NCBI GenBank assembly: GCA_902596585.1
Contig: CACJUL010000010.1
Location: forward strand, 1-40,584
DNA: 40,584 bases
From: an uncultured Prochlorococcus sp.
GTDB lineage: Bacteria > Cyanobacteriota > Cyanobacteriia > PCC-6307 > Cyanobiaceae
Direction: 5' to 3'
Of this stretch, positions 1 through 7,147 are shown in pieces. The notes beneath the pieces are model-generated. The model did no database searches and was not told the origin of the DNA. It was given only the letters and a program-made list of their open reading frames with translations. Each line of letters begins with the position of its first letter. Position 1 is the stretch's first letter. Both the position numbers and the translations under genes were made by a program.

Positions 1-704
1 AATATTTTGGTTTTTTATGTAACTTTGTTCTATTAGGATTTAAGCAGACAAATTCTTATTTGAAAAATTGTAAAACTATTTTCACAGGGACTCCTTTAAG
101 GGAGCAATTCTATAAATCTAATCTCTTGCCAAAATGGGCTCCAACAGGCAAAGGACCGCTATTGATCATTATGGGAGGCAGTCAAGGCGCAAAAGCTATA
201 AATAAAATTATCTACGAATCTCTAGAATTTTTAATGAAAAAAAAGTTTCGTATCGTTCATATTATTGGAGAATTTAATCATAAATCCGGTTATTTAAATA
301 ATTCAAAAAATTATGTTCAAAAGAAATTTACTAATGAAATTGCAGCTTTAATTCAAAACTGTGATCTTGTTATATCGAGATCTGGTGCAGGAACAATAAA
401 TGAACTCATAGAGACAGAAAAACCCTCAATTCTAATTCCATATCCTTATTCAAAAAATAATCATCAGGAAAAAAATGCAATGATTCTTGCTGAAAATGGA
501 GGCTCAATTTTAATGAATCAAAATAAAATTTCTAAAGAATTCTTTGAACAAACTCTAGGAAGGATTTTTAAAAAAAAATTAAAGGGCGGAAAAAATCATT
601 ATGAAATATTAGAACTAATGAAGAAGAATATGAAAAGTAATAATAAAACTAAATCTAAAACTAAGATTAAAAAATTAATTAATTACTTTTTAAAGGAATT
701 CTGA
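1..704 (+). CDS. murG: MurG, lipid II-forming GlcNAc transferase (5' truncated by window edge)
   Basis: MurG transfers GlcNAc from UDP-GlcNAc to undecaprenyl-pyrophosphoryl-MurNAc-pentapeptide at the inner face of the membrane, forming lipid II for peptidoglycan. The frame is open from base 3, so the gene begins before the window; the TTG at 60 is an internal codon, not a start. About 234 residues are visible against about 360 for the family, so most of the N-terminal acceptor domain is missing. What remains is the GT-B C-terminal domain: TGTPLR, the nucleotide-binding GGSQGAKAIN loop, DLVISRSGAGTINEL and the PYPYSKNNHQEKNA segment, all typical of MurG. The C-terminus is Lys-rich. The stop lies 22 bp inside the convergent aminotransferase gene. 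Confidence 0.93.
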   Translation, partial: YFGFLCNFVLLGFKQTNSYLKNCKTIFTGTPLREQFYKSNLLPKWAPTGKGPLLIIMGGSQGAKAINKIIYESLEFLMKKKFRIVHIIGEFNHKSGYLNNSKNYVQKKFTNEIAALIQNCDLVISRSGAGTINELIETEKPSILIPYPYSKNNHQEKNAMILAENGGSILMNQNKISKEFFEQTLGRIFKKKLKGGKNHYEILELMKKNMKSNNKTKSKTKIKKLINYFLKEF

Positions 705-1807
705 ATTTCTTTACATAGAACACTATTCTTTTTTTTGCTCTGCAAACTTATTCTTGCCCACTTTTCGTCAAGAAATCTAAATGAAGTGCATTCTCTAAGT
801 AAAATTCCTTTATTTTCTAAGTATTTTATATTAGGCAACAAAGATTTTTTACTCTCTATTAGAAAAAAGTTGGTTGAAGAGTTATGAACTTTAAGGTTTT
901 TTATTGTTGATAGTTTTTCACGTACTCTCTCTTTTTCAATATTGATCCAGCTGTGAATCTGTCTTGTCCACTGTCCATAGAATTTTTTATTACTTAGAAG
1001 GTCAATCCCAGCTTTGATAGCAAAGGAATTTAGTGGCCAAGGATCTCTATTGATTTTCCATTGATTAATTTTGTTTGATGAGCCAATTGCATAACCTAAT
1101 CTAAGACCAGGAATATTAAAGATTTTGGTCAAGCTTCTCAGCACTAATAAATTATCGTATTTTTTGGTTAATGGTATTAACGATTCTTTTTCTCCATTAG
1201 GTGTTATCGATAAGAAAGCCTCATCACAGATAACTAATTTATATTTTTTTATAATTGCTTCCAATGAATTTCTCTCCCACAATTGGCCTGTAGGGTTATG
1301 TGGATTTGTTATCCAAATAACATCACCTTTAGGATGAAGTGGAAATGATTGAGGAAAAATATTATTCCAGCTTTTTGGTAATTCGCAATGTATGTAATTG
1401 CTATTCCAACAATTTAAAGATCTTTCATAATCAACAAAGCCTGGAGAAGGAATACAACTGATTCCAAATTTATTTGCTTCATAACCTGCCCAGGTTATCA
1501 AATCGGAAGCTCCATTTCCAGGTAATATATTATCTGGATTTATCCCATGAAATTTACCAATTATTTCTTTCAAATCACTCAAGTTTCTCTCCGGGTAATA
1601 TCTAAATCCAAGTTTCTTAATTTCCTCACTTAAGGAATCTATAAGTATTTTAGGAGGATCAAAGGGTACTAATGAGGCACTTGCGTCGATAATTTCGGAT
1701 GGTAATAAATTTAATTTTTTTGCATTTTCATATATATTTCCTCCATGCTTGAAATTTGATATTGGCATGGCTTCTATTTTGCAATCATCAAGTTCTGATT
1801 TATTCAT
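683..1807 (-). CDS. cobC: PLP-dependent class I/II aminotransferase, CobD/CobC-like (threonine-phosphate decarboxylase type)
   Basis: Fold-type I PLP enzyme of the histidinol-phosphate aminotransferase/CobD group. CobD decarboxylates L-threonine-3-phosphate to the aminopropanol-phosphate linker of cobamides. Visible features are N-terminal HGGN (residues 21-24), PGNGASDLI (about 97-104), NPHNPTG (168-174), Asp195 for the PLP ring nitrogen, and SLTK with the Schiff-base Lys at about 228 followed by NIPGLRLGY. HGGN near the start and the overall form favour CobD over HisC. Last gene of the run rnhA-pyrD-this gene, 16 bp after pyrD, and its 3' end overlaps murG tail-to-tail. The class is clear; substrate assignment is inference, consistent with cobamide synthesis in Prochlorococcus. 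Confidence 0.75.
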   Translation of the reverse strand: MNKSELDDCKIEAMPISNFKHGGNIYENAKKLNLLPSEIIDASASLVPFDPPKILIDSLSEEIKKLGFRYYPERNLSDLKEIIGKFHGINPDNILPGNGASDLITWAGYEANKFGISCIPSPGFVDYERSLNCWNSNYIHCELPKSWNNIFPQSFPLHPKGDVIWITNPHNPTGQLWERNSLEAIIKKYKLVICDEAFLSITPNGEKESLIPLTKKYDNLLVLRSLTKIFNIPGLRLGYAIGSSNKINQWKINRDPWPLNSFAIKAGIDLLSNKKFYGQWTRQIHSWINIEKERVREKLSTIKNLKVHNSSTNFFLIESKKSLLPNIKYLENKGILLRECTSFRFLDEKWARISLQSKKKNSVLCKEIQNSFKK

Positions 1808-1823
1808 TATGAATATTCTAATT

Positions 1824-2993
1824 TTAATCGACCCATTTTAAATCTGATCCAATGGCCTCTTTTATATTTGATAATTTATGTTTATTGAGTTGCTTTATGA
1901 TTCCTTCAAGTATATCTGGAACTAATTGTGGCCCTTTGTATATCCACCCTGTATAAAGTTGAATTAATGATGCTCCAGAACAAATTCTTTCCCAAGCTGA
2001 CTCAGGACTATCGATACCACCAACTCCAATTAAAATAATCTTTTTATCCATTTTATGAATATGTTTTAATATCTGATTTGCTTTTTTTTGCAAAGGCCTT
2101 CCACTTAAACCTCCTCTCTCTTCGGAAAGAAATAATCCTGTTTGCTCAACTTTTCTATTTTCAAGGCCTAATCTATCGATGCTGGTGTTAGTAGCAATTA
2201 TTCCATCTATGCTTTCTTCGATTATTAATTGACAAATATCTTCAATATCTTTAAAACTTAAATCTGGTGCAATTTTTACGAATAATGGTGGACAATTAGG
2301 TAAGCATTTAATTTCTTTCAGAAGTTCTTTTAGAAGAATTGGATCTTGTAACTTTCTTAGTCCTTTAGTATTAGGAGAACTTACGTTTATTGCTGCATAA
2401 TCACAATATGGAATTAATAATTTTAGAGAAGTTAAGTAATCATCTGTTGCTTTAGATATATCTGTAATTTTAGATTTTCCAAAATTTATTCCCAAACAAA
2501 TATTCTTCCTGTTTTGTTTAAATTCAATACCTTGTTTATTAAAGTTTTTAACTAGATTTTCAGCACCATTATTGTTGAAGCCCATCCTGTTTAATGCTGC
2601 TTCTTCTTTTGCTAATCTAAACAACCTTGGTTTGGGATTACCATTTTGAGCAAATTTGGTTACTGTTCCTAGTTCCGCAAATCCAAAACCAAAATCTTTC
2701 CATATATTTGCAGCATTTCCATTTTTGTCAAAACCCGCAGCTAAACCAATTGGATTACAAAAATCTATTCCGCATATCCTTTGACTCAATCTTTCATCAA
2801 CAACAGAAAATTCTTCATTTAGATTTTTAAGTAATGATGAAACTACAGGCCAATGATGTTTCCTAGAAGTGAATGTTAGAAGGCTAAGGGATAAATTAGT
2901 TAAATATTCTGCATCTATTCCAGAGTCTTTTTGTAGTATAGGGGTCATCAAGTTTTTATAAAGATTTTTAAATACCCCCTGCTGTTCATTCAT
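1824..2993 (-). CDS. pyrD: Dihydroorotate dehydrogenase (quinone), class 2
   Basis: PyrD oxidises dihydroorotate to orotate with FMN and passes electrons to membrane quinone, the fourth step of pyrimidine synthesis. The 389-residue protein has the N-terminal helical extension of class 2 enzymes (about residues 1-60), then the barrel: GLAAGFDKNG (84-93), NRMGFNNNG (135-143), and NVSSPNTKGLR with the catalytic Ser at 205 or 206 (Ser, not Cys, marks class 2). FMN-phosphate segments GVGGIDS and QLYTGWIYKGP are near the C-terminus. It lies 6 bp downstream of rnhA and is probably cotranscribed with it. Clear family match. Confidence 0.95.
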   Translation of the reverse strand: MNEQQGVFKNLYKNLMTPILQKDSGIDAEYLTNLSLSLLTFTSRKHHWPVVSSLLKNLNEEFSVVDERLSQRICGIDFCNPIGLAAGFDKNGNAANIWKDFGFGFAELGTVTKFAQNGNPKPRLFRLAKEEAALNRMGFNNNGAENLVKNFNKQGIEFKQNRKNICLGINFGKSKITDISKATDDYLTSLKLLIPYCDYAAINVSSPNTKGLRKLQDPILLKELLKEIKCLPNCPPLFVKIAPDLSFKDIEDICQLIIEESIDGIIATNTSIDRLGLENRKVEQTGLFLSEERGGLSGRPLQKKANQILKHIHKMDKKIILIGVGGIDSPESAWERICSGASLIQLYTGWIYKGPQLVPDILEGIIKQLNKHKLSNIKEAIGSDLKWVD

Positions 2994-2999
2994 AAAAAA

Positions 3000-3719
3000 T
3001 TAGGATTGTTTTTTTTCTATTATCCAATATTTTTTTTCTTTAGGAATCAATTTCCAATTACGCCATTCAAAAAGTAAATATTGATTAATTTCAGAATGGT
3101 TTTCTTCACCTAATAAGTTACTAAGTTCTAATGAACTTAACAAGTACTTTTTTTCAGCAAATTTTTGAATTAATTCGTTTCTGGAAAATAATTTCTGAAT
3201 TTCTGTAGGCGCATTTTTTTCAAAAAAGTCGACTGAGTAATCTGCTTCTTTTAAGTTCCTTATTATAGATATACCTTTGCTGTAATTTGTTGCGATTGCA
3301 TCAACCCTATCATTTTGTTTATCCCCACTATGTCCCTTAACATATTCCATTATTAGGCCATTAATTCTTAATTGATCAATTTTTTGCCATAAATCAAAAT
3401 TTTGAACTGATTTCCCTGCGCTTGTTTTCCATCCATTTCTTTTCCAATTAATGATCCATTTTGTATACCCTTCTATGACATATTTACTATCGGTTCTTAA
3501 TTTAAAATTCTTTTTTAATTTAAAGTTTTTTAATTTCTCAAGCGTTTTTATTGCTGCAGTCAATTCCATCCTGTTATTTGTGGTATTTTGCTCGGAACCA
3601 CCTATTTCTAGCTCACTTTTGTCATCAAAAATTATTAGACCACCCCAACCCCCTGGACCGGGATTTCCACTGCAAGCGCCGTCCGTTGCAGCTTCAATTG
3701 CAATAATATCATTATTCAT
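3000..3719 (-). CDS. rnhA: Ribonuclease HI with C-terminal extension
   Basis: RNase HI cuts the RNA strand of RNA-DNA hybrids with two metal ions. The catalytic carboxylates are all present: Asp13 in [16 protein letters not shown], Glu52 in NNRMELTA, Asp77 in TDSKYV, and His130 and Asp140 in the [11 protein letters not shown] segment. The catalytic domain ends near residue 150. The protein is 239 residues against about 155 for E. coli, so some 85-90 residues follow, Lys- and Trp-containing, of unknown role. First of the rnhA-pyrD-aminotransferase run, starting just after a strong hairpin that separates it from rplL. Confidence 0.93.
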   Translation of the reverse strand: MNNDIIAIEAATDGACSGNPGPGGWGGLIIFDDKSELEIGGSEQNTTNNRMELTAAIKTLEKLKNFKLKKNFKLRTDSKYVIEGYTKWIINWKRNGWKTSAGKSVQNFDLWQKIDQLRINGLIMEYVKGHSGDKQNDRVDAIATNYSKGISIIRNLKEADYSVDFFEKNAPTEIQKLFSRNELIQKFAEKKYLLSSLELSNLLGEENHSEINQYLLFEWRNWKLIPKEKKYWIIEKKQS

Positions 3720-3726
3720 AATTTTG

Positions 3727-3751
3727 AAGCCGATAATGAGGTTATCGGCTT
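3727..3751 (-). other. Perfect 10-bp hairpin between rplL and rnhA
   Basis: AAGCCGATAA and TTATCGGCTT form a perfect 10-bp stem around a 5-nt loop. Read on the minus strand it lies after the rplL stop and just before the rnhA start. It is not followed by a T-run on either strand (minus: CAAAAT follows; plus: AAAAAAG follows), so it does not fit a standard intrinsic terminator. It could be a processing or 3'-stabilising element, or an inefficient terminator. Function is inferred; the inverted repeat is directly visible. Confidence 0.6.
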
Positions 3752-3765
3752 AAAAAAGTGTTCTC

Positions 3766-4161
3766 TTACTTAAGTGTAACTTTACCGCCAGCTTCTTCAA
3801 TCTCTTTCTTTAAAGATTCAGCGTCAGCTTTAGCAATTCCTTCTTTTACTGTTTTTGGTGCTGCTTCAACAAGAGCTTTTGCATCGCCAAGTCCTAGCCC
3901 AGTCGCATTTCTTACGACTTTAAGGACTTTGATTTTTGCAGCTGCATCAAAACTTTCGAGTATTACATCAAATTCAGTTTTTTCTTCAGCAGCGCCACCA
4001 TCTCCATCGCCACCAGCAGCCCCTGGAGCTGCCATTACAACGCCTGCAGAAGCAGCGGCGGATACACCAAAAGCGTCTTCAATTTGTTTTACTAGCTCAG
4101 ATGCTTCTAAAAGTGAGAGAGATTTTAATGATTCAAGAATTTCTTCAGTTTTTGCGGACAT
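3766..4161 (-). CDS. rplL: Ribosomal protein L7/L12
   Basis: L12 forms the flexible stalk of the large subunit that recruits and activates translation GTPases. The 131-residue protein has the usual three parts: an N-terminal helical dimerisation domain (about 1-35, beginning [12 protein letters not shown]), an Ala/Gly-rich hinge (about 38-60), and the C-terminal factor-binding domain with [22 protein letters not shown]. Codon choice in the Ala-rich part is richer in G+C than its surroundings, as expected for a highly expressed gene. It follows rplJ by 27 bp and is made in multiple copies that bind L10. Confidence 0.98.
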   Translation of the reverse strand: MSAKTEEILESLKSLSLLEASELVKQIEDAFGVSAAASAGVVMAAPGAAGGDGDGGAAEEKTEFDVILESFDAAAKIKVLKVVRNATGLGLGDAKALVEAAPKTVKEGIAKADAESLKKEIEEAGGKVTLK

Positions 4162-4188
4162 TTTCTTAAAGGTTAATAAGGTTTGAGT

Positions 4189-4716
4189 TTAAGATTCTGA
4201 TTGTTCAGAACGTTGTTTAAGTGATCTAGCAAGTCCAGAAGGTACTTCATTGATAGAGATCGCAATTTTTGATGCAACGGCATTTAGAGCGCCAGCAATT
4301 TTTGCCATCAATACTTCTTTAGATGGAAGACTTGCAATTTCTTTTATTTCAGAATCGCTAAGAAGTCTGCCTTCAAATAAAGCTCCTTTGGTTTCGGATT
4401 TTTTGGTGTCTTTTTGAAAGGATTGGATCGCCTTTACAGCACCACCAACATCTTCTTTAATCAAGACAAAAGCATTTGTTCCGGTCAGTAAAGATTCAAG
4501 ATCATTCCAATTACTGTCTCCATCAATAGCTTTACGCATTAATGAATTTTTAGTAACTTTGCAAATGCCATTAGTTGTTTGCAATCTAGATCGCAAATCT
4601 GACATCTCTTTGATAGTTAAACCTTTATAGTCAAGAACTACAGCCATTTCCGAGTCGTTTAAGAGAGATTTAATCTCAGTAACGATTTGTTGCTTATTCT
4701 CTAGTGTTCGGCCCAT
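4189..4716 (-). CDS. rplJ: Ribosomal protein L10
   Basis: L10 anchors L12 dimers to 23S rRNA at the stalk base. The 175-residue protein starts [19 protein letters not shown] and carries the rRNA-binding N-terminal domain ([31 protein letters not shown]), then a C-terminal helix for L12 ([22 protein letters not shown]) and a short Ser/Glu tail. It is separated from rplA by about 190 bp that look like the autoregulatory L10 leader, so rplJ-rplL is probably controlled by L10-L12 binding to its own mRNA. Confidence 0.98.
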   Translation of the reverse strand: MGRTLENKQQIVTEIKSLLNDSEMAVVLDYKGLTIKEMSDLRSRLQTTNGICKVTKNSLMRKAIDGDSNWNDLESLLTGTNAFVLIKEDVGGAVKAIQSFQKDTKKSETKGALFEGRLLSDSEIKEIASLPSKEVLMAKIAGALNAVASKIAISINEVPSGLARSLKQRSEQSES

Positions 4717-4887
4717 TGTTGTTTTTTTGGATCGTAATTTAGGGAGAGCAGGAAATGCGGCAAAGTTCTTTGTGAAGAGGCCGCTTTTATTAGATCCAAA
4801 AAGAAATAATTTAAGACGAATCCTCGGCAGGAATTAAAAATTTAGAATAACTAAATCAACCTACTTTCTTTGGCCGTATTATTGCAA
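4717..4887 (-). ncRNA. L10 (rplJ) mRNA leader, probable autoregulatory element
   Basis: The rplA-rplJ gap is unusually long for this operon. On the minus strand it holds ATTCCTGCCGAGGATTCG, close to what I remember as the conserved core of L10 leaders, then a region able to fold through GCGGC and GCCGC (near 4759-4783) before rplJ. A TATAAT box (4893-4898, minus) lies just after the rplA stop and could give a separate rplJL transcript beginning near 4886. The match is from memory of the Rfam L10_leader family; boundaries are approximate. Confidence 0.6.
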
Positions 4888-4892
4888 TAACA

Positions 4893-4898
4893 ATTATA
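4893..4898 (-). promoter_or_regulatory. Candidate -10 box for rplJ-rplL
   Basis: Perfect TATAAT on the minus strand about 10 bp downstream of the rplA stop and about 175 bp upstream of rplJ. No convincing -35 box is seen 17 bp further upstream, so support is the -10 match and its position before the L10 leader. Confidence 0.35.
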
Positions 4899-4908
4899 CT
4901 ACAGAGGG

Positions 4909-5616
4909 TTAACCTTCAGGTTGATAATCCTGTACAGCATTTATATCTACTTGAACAGAGGGACCCATGGTGGAAGTAACATAAAAACTTTTCCAATATT
5001 TTCCTTTGGCTCCACTTGGTTTATTTTTATCAATTGATTCTTGTAAAGTTTTTAAGTTGTCAAATAACGCCTCTTTTGTGAAACTTGCTTTTCCAAATCG
5101 GACATGAACGATACCCGCTTTATCAGCTCTAAATTCGAGCTTACCGGCTTTGAACTCTTTTATTGCATTAGCAATATCATTAGTTACTGTTCCAGCTTTA
5201 GGATTCGGCATTAAACCTCTAGGTCCTAAAACTCGTCCTAATTTTGCAACCTTAGGCATCATATCTGGAGTTGCGATAAGTAGATCAAATTCCATATTTC
5301 CTTTATTGATGCTTTCCACAAGGTCTTCTTCTCCAAATAAATCTGCACCAGCAGACTTTGCTTTAGATACATTTTCACCGCTTGTGATTACTGCAATTTT
5401 GATACTTTGGCCAGTACCATGTGGTAGAGCAACTGTGGTCCTTAGTTGTTGATCAGTATATTTTGGATCAATACCTAAACGTATATGCGCTTCAATAGTT
5501 TCATCAAATTTAGCGTTGGCATTTTCCTTGATAATACCAAGAGCATCTAGTGGAGCATAAATGCGATCTTCTATCTTAGTTGATAGAGCCGCCATTCTTT
5601 TTGATAGTTTTTTCAT
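4909..5616 (-). CDS. rplA: Ribosomal protein L1
   Basis: L1 builds the mobile L1 stalk at the E site and in many bacteria represses its own L11-L1 mRNA. The 235-residue length is normal. Typical segments are the N-terminal [38 protein letters not shown], the domain II portion [33 protein letters not shown] (about 112-145), and C-terminal [14 protein letters not shown]. Second gene of rplK-rplA, with a 66-bp gap after rplK that could hold a regulatory site. Confidence 0.98.
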   Translation of the reverse strand: MKKLSKRMAALSTKIEDRIYAPLDALGIIKENANAKFDETIEAHIRLGIDPKYTDQQLRTTVALPHGTGQSIKIAVITSGENVSKAKSAGADLFGEEDLVESINKGNMEFDLLIATPDMMPKVAKLGRVLGPRGLMPNPKAGTVTNDIANAIKEFKAGKLEFRADKAGIVHVRFGKASFTKEALFDNLKTLQESIDKNKPSGAKGKYWKSFYVTSTMGPSVQVDINAVQDYQPEG

Positions 5617-5682
5617 AGTGATTTTGGGTTCAAACGGTTAATATATAACCTCCCCTAAATAGTTAGTAATTTTGAATTGAAC

Positions 5683-6108
5683 TTAATCAGTAATAGATAC
5701 GCCCATATTACGAGCTGTACCCTCAATTACTTTCATTGCTGATTCAACACTAGAACAGTTTAGATCAGGAAGCTTAGTTTTGGCTATTTCTTCTAGTTGG
5801 GCTTTACTTATATTCCCAACGGAGCCTTTTGCGGATTCACCTGATCCTTTCTCTATTCCCGCTGCTTTTGTTATTAAGACAGAGGCAGGAGGTGTTTTAG
5901 TAATAAAAGTAAAGCTTCTATCTTCAAAAACAGAAATCTCAACTGGAATTACAAAACCTGCTTTTTCTTGTGTCCTTGCATTGTATTCTTTGCAAAATGC
6001 CATAATATTGACACCATGTTGTCCTAAAGCTGGCCCTACAGGAGGAGCAGGATTTGCTTTGCCTGCTTGTAGAGCAAGCTTAATAACTGCAACAATTTTT
6101 TTTGCCAT
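5683..6108 (-). CDS. rplK: Ribosomal protein L11
   Basis: L11 binds the GTPase-associated region of 23S rRNA. The 141-residue protein has the diagnostic N-terminal Pro-rich loop [18 protein letters not shown] (about 19-36) and the C-terminal RNA-binding domain with [31 protein letters not shown] and ending in [12 protein letters not shown]. It follows nusG by 67 bp in the conserved secE-nusG-rplK-rplA-rplJ-rplL order. Confidence 0.98.
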   Translation of the reverse strand: MAKKIVAVIKLALQAGKANPAPPVGPALGQHGVNIMAFCKEYNARTQEKAGFVIPVEISVFEDRSFTFITKTPPASVLITKAAGIEKGSGESAKGSVGNISKAQLEEIAKTKLPDLNCSSVESAMKVIEGTARNMGVSITD

Positions 6109-6175
6109 TAGATTTGAGAATTTAAGCTGGGGTAGAAAATCATTATTTTACTCGATAAACAAGAACAATTAGAAA

Positions 6176-6787
6176 TTAGTTTTGTTTATTGATTTGGGAG
6201 AATTCTAATTCTACAGGAGTCTCGCGCCCAAATATTGAAAGTAATGCTTTTAATTTATTTCTTTCCCCAGAAACTTCTATAACTTCTCCCTGGAAATCCT
6301 TGAATGGACCACTAGTTACAATGATTCTATCTTTTTCTTCAATATCTAACTTGATTACAGCCTTTTTCTCTGATGCGCGCTTAAAGATCCTATTAACTTC
6401 TTGTCTGGATAATGGTCGAGGTTTTATGTGACCTCGTGATCTTCCGCTCCCTCTACCATCCTCAGCACCAACAAAGTTAATTACATTTGGAGTACTTTTT
6501 ACAGCCATCATTGTATCCTCATCCAAAATCATTCTTACGAGGACATATCCTGGAAAAACTTTTTCTTCAGTAGTTTGTCTACTTCCATCTTTTTTTAATT
6601 TAATTCCAGGAGTCTGCGGAATTTCAATTTCAATAATACGATTATTAACACCTAAAGTTACTGATCTCTGCTCAAGGGTCGCTTTTACTTTTTTTTCACA
6701 GCTTGATGCTACTTGAACTGCATACCATCTCGCGATACTAGTATTTGCTTTTGAAGAAGCAAGGTTTGTAGTCAATTCATTACTCAT
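6176..6787 (-). CDS. nusG: Transcription elongation/termination factor NusG
   Basis: NusG binds the RNA polymerase clamp and couples transcription to Rho or the ribosome. The 203-residue protein has a variable N-terminal tail of about 18 residues, an NGN domain from ARWYAVQVASSCEKKV to about residue 125 (including FPGYVLVRMILDEDTMMAVK and VINFVGAEDG), and a C-terminal KOW domain with IIVTSGPFKDFQGEVIEV and FGRETPVELEF (about 155-200). It lies 53 bp after secE. Confidence 0.97.
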   Translation of the reverse strand: MSNELTTNLASSKANTSIARWYAVQVASSCEKKVKATLEQRSVTLGVNNRIIEIEIPQTPGIKLKKDGSRQTTEEKVFPGYVLVRMILDEDTMMAVKSTPNVINFVGAEDGRGSGRSRGHIKPRPLSRQEVNRIFKRASEKKAVIKLDIEEKDRIIVTSGPFKDFQGEVIEVSGERNKLKALLSIFGRETPVELEFSQINKQN

Positions 6788-6840
6788 TTTTTTCTGGAAG
6801 TTTATTAGGGTATTTATAAAAATGGATATTCAGGGATAAT

Positions 6841-7083
6841 TCAACCAAAAATTTGAGAGGCTGCCCATCCATAGAATCTGCTGACAGAGGCTATGGCTGC
6901 CGCAGAAAAGGTTACCATAATTATAACCGCTACTGATTCACTAAAAAGTTGTTGTTTGTTGGGCCATACTACAAGTTTAAGCTCATTGTAAGTAGAACTA
7001 AAAAAATTATTCTTTTTTTTAGGCTCTTCTATCGCAGAGGAATTCTTTTTGAGAGGTTCTTTATTAGTAGTTGGACTTGTCAC
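6841..7083 (-). CDS. secE: Preprotein translocase subunit SecE
   Basis: SecE clamps SecY in the membrane. The 80-residue protein has a polar N-terminus (about 1-30), the conserved amphipathic segment with YNELKLVVWPNKQQL (about 31-45), and one transmembrane helix (about 50-72). This is the short single-span form normal outside proteobacteria. The start is GTG at 7083. A TACAAT box at 7091-7096 (minus) is so near the start that a leaderless or very short-leader transcript is possible. Confidence 0.95.
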   Translation of the reverse strand: MTSPTTNKEPLKKNSSAIEEPKKKNNFFSSTYNELKLVVWPNKQQLFSESVAVIIMVTFSAAAIASVSRFYGWAASQIFG

Positions 7084-7090
7084 AAGATTT

Positions 7091-7096
7091 ATTGTA
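7091..7096 (-). promoter_or_regulatory. Candidate -10 box upstream of secE
   Basis: TACAAT on the minus strand lies only 7 bp upstream of the secE GTG, inside a 64-bp AT-rich gap after clpB2. Two AAGCTT hexamers (7099-7104 and 7113-7118) sit just upstream as an inverted pair. No clear -35 is present. If used, transcription would begin at or next to the start codon. Confidence 0.25.
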
Positions 7097-7147
7097 ATAA
7101 GCTTTAAATTTTAAGCTTTCTTTTATTTTAGCTTATAGATTCACTCC

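Noticed and set aside
60-704. TTG at 60 as a murG start giving a 214-residue protein
   Set aside because: The same frame is open to the left edge with family-like sequence, so the TTG is internal to a gene that begins outside the window.
3758-4186. 142-residue plus-strand ORF overlapping rplL
   Set aside because: Ser/Ala/Pro-rich antisense shadow of the L12 gene, produced by its skewed codon use; no independent signals.
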